Part shown: one piece after another, positions 63,593-64,000 of the stretch
Numbering within the stretch: position 1 is the first letter of the stretch
How the letters are laid out: each line of letters starts with the position of its first letter
NCBI RefSeq assembly: GCF_964036635.1
Contig: NZ_OZ038524.1
Coordinates: 849,501 to 913,500, forward strand
Origin: Tenacibaculum dicentrarchi
Lineage (GTDB): Bacteria > Bacteroidota > Bacteroidia > Flavobacteriales > Flavobacteriaceae
Reading direction: 5' to 3'
DNA length: 64,000 nucleotides
Notes under the pieces: generated by a model
Told to the model about the DNA's origin: nothing
Seen by the model: only the letters and a program-made list of their open reading frames with translations
Databases searched by the model: none
Position numbers and translations under genes: made by a program

Positions 63593-64000
63593 ATGAAATT
63601 ATATCAAGAAAACCAATTAAAAGTATATAACTCTTTATCAAAAAGTAAAGAGCTTTTTAAAACTGTAAACGACGGATATGTAGGTATGTATGTGTGTGGA
63701 CCTACGGTTTATAGCAACGCCCATTTAGGAAATGTACGAACGTTTATGTTTTTCGATGTGGTGTATCGTTATTTATTGCATTTGGGATATAAAGTGCGTT
63801 ATGTACGTAATATTACCGATGCAGGGCATTTAGAAAATGATGCCGATGAGGGTGAAGATAGAATTTCTAAAAAAGCACGTTTAGAAGAAATTGAACCGAT
63901 GGAAGTGGTTCAAAAGTACACCGTTGATTTTCATGATGTTTTAAAAAACTACAATTTTTTACCACCGAGTATTGAGCCAACGGCAACTGGGCATATTGTA
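63593..64000 (+). CDS. cysS: Cysteinyl-tRNA synthetase, 5' part
   Basis: The first 136 codons are visible before the window ends. The class I signatures [24 protein letters not shown], with the zinc Cys and HLGN (HIGH-like) motif, and [18 protein letters not shown] are complete. It charges tRNA-Cys. The start is the first ATG after a TATCTTTA-like promoter element at about 63560. Confidence 0.95.
   Translation, partial: MKLYQENQLKVYNSLSKSKELFKTVNDGYVGMYVCGPTVYSNAHLGNVRTFMFFDVVYRYLLHLGYKVRYVRNITDAGHLENDADEGEDRISKKARLEEIEPMEVVQKYTVDFHDVLKNYNFLPPSIEPTATGHIV

Overview
The window is low-GC, gene-dense DNA from a member of the Flavobacteriaceae (Bacteroidota). The basis is gene content: monomeric isocitrate dehydrogenase, a gliding-motility/T9SS C-terminal domain, RNase Y beside ZapA with a 6S-Flavo-type RNA between them, a hemCD fusion, a HemJ protoporphyrinogen oxidase, and -7 promoter elements of the TAnnTTTG type. 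The genus cannot be fixed from this alone; a marine Tenacibaculum/Polaribacter-like organism is a guess.

Bases 1 to about 23.6 kb are most of a Mu-like transposable prophage whose late end runs off the left edge. The early region reads leftward: a divergent repressor/Ner-like switch with TCCAAAATTTTGGA-type operators (22.98-23.18 kb), a DDE transposase (MuA), an AAA ATPase (MuB), a second ATPase, DUF3164, an endolysin and several unknown small genes. A 65-nt tRNA-like cloverleaf lies between two of them. A block of accessory genes (12.9-15.3 kb) carries a YejK/NA37-type nucleoid-associated protein and exported or membrane proteins. The late genes form two divergent arms from a common spacer at 4.66-4.80 kb. 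Rightward: small and large terminase, DUF1320, a portal/Mu-F/nuclease-like fusion, tape measure, Mu-G-like and gp37-like proteins. Leftward: protease-scaffold, capsid, a repeat protein, sheath, tube, and a tail chaperone with a lambda-type GGGAAAG -1 frameshift site. Relative to Mu, the rightward arm looks inverted.

From 24.2 to 28.0 kb come host genes: ZapB-like, zapA, 6S-Flavo RNA, rny, murQ and a small membrane protein. A repeat-rich spacer (28.0-28.7 kb) is followed by five exported surface proteins (28.7-35.7 kb). Three of these share a V(D/I)DNKGTI module, two share a C-terminal domain, and the last carries a CHU_C/T9SS-type domain. They probably build one surface structure.

From 35.7 to 42.5 kb are icd, rplS, trmD, a pseudouridine synthase, an AcpH-like protein and pepD, all leftward, then recR rightward. 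From 43.1 to 56.6 kb the window holds essentially all of haem synthesis from Glu-tRNA: hemJ and hemH leftward; hemA, hemCD, hemB, hemL, hemE and hemF rightward. An AraC regulator is divergent from hemA, and a LipL32-like exported protein sits between hemJ and hemH. The right end (56.7-64 kb) holds a 2-oxoacid dehydrogenase E2, a TIGR01777 epimerase, a DUF885 lipoprotein, a PLD-like protein, a CsaA-like protein, a DUF2459 protein and the start of cysS. Dispersed palindromes and MITE-like repeats occur in several host spacers.
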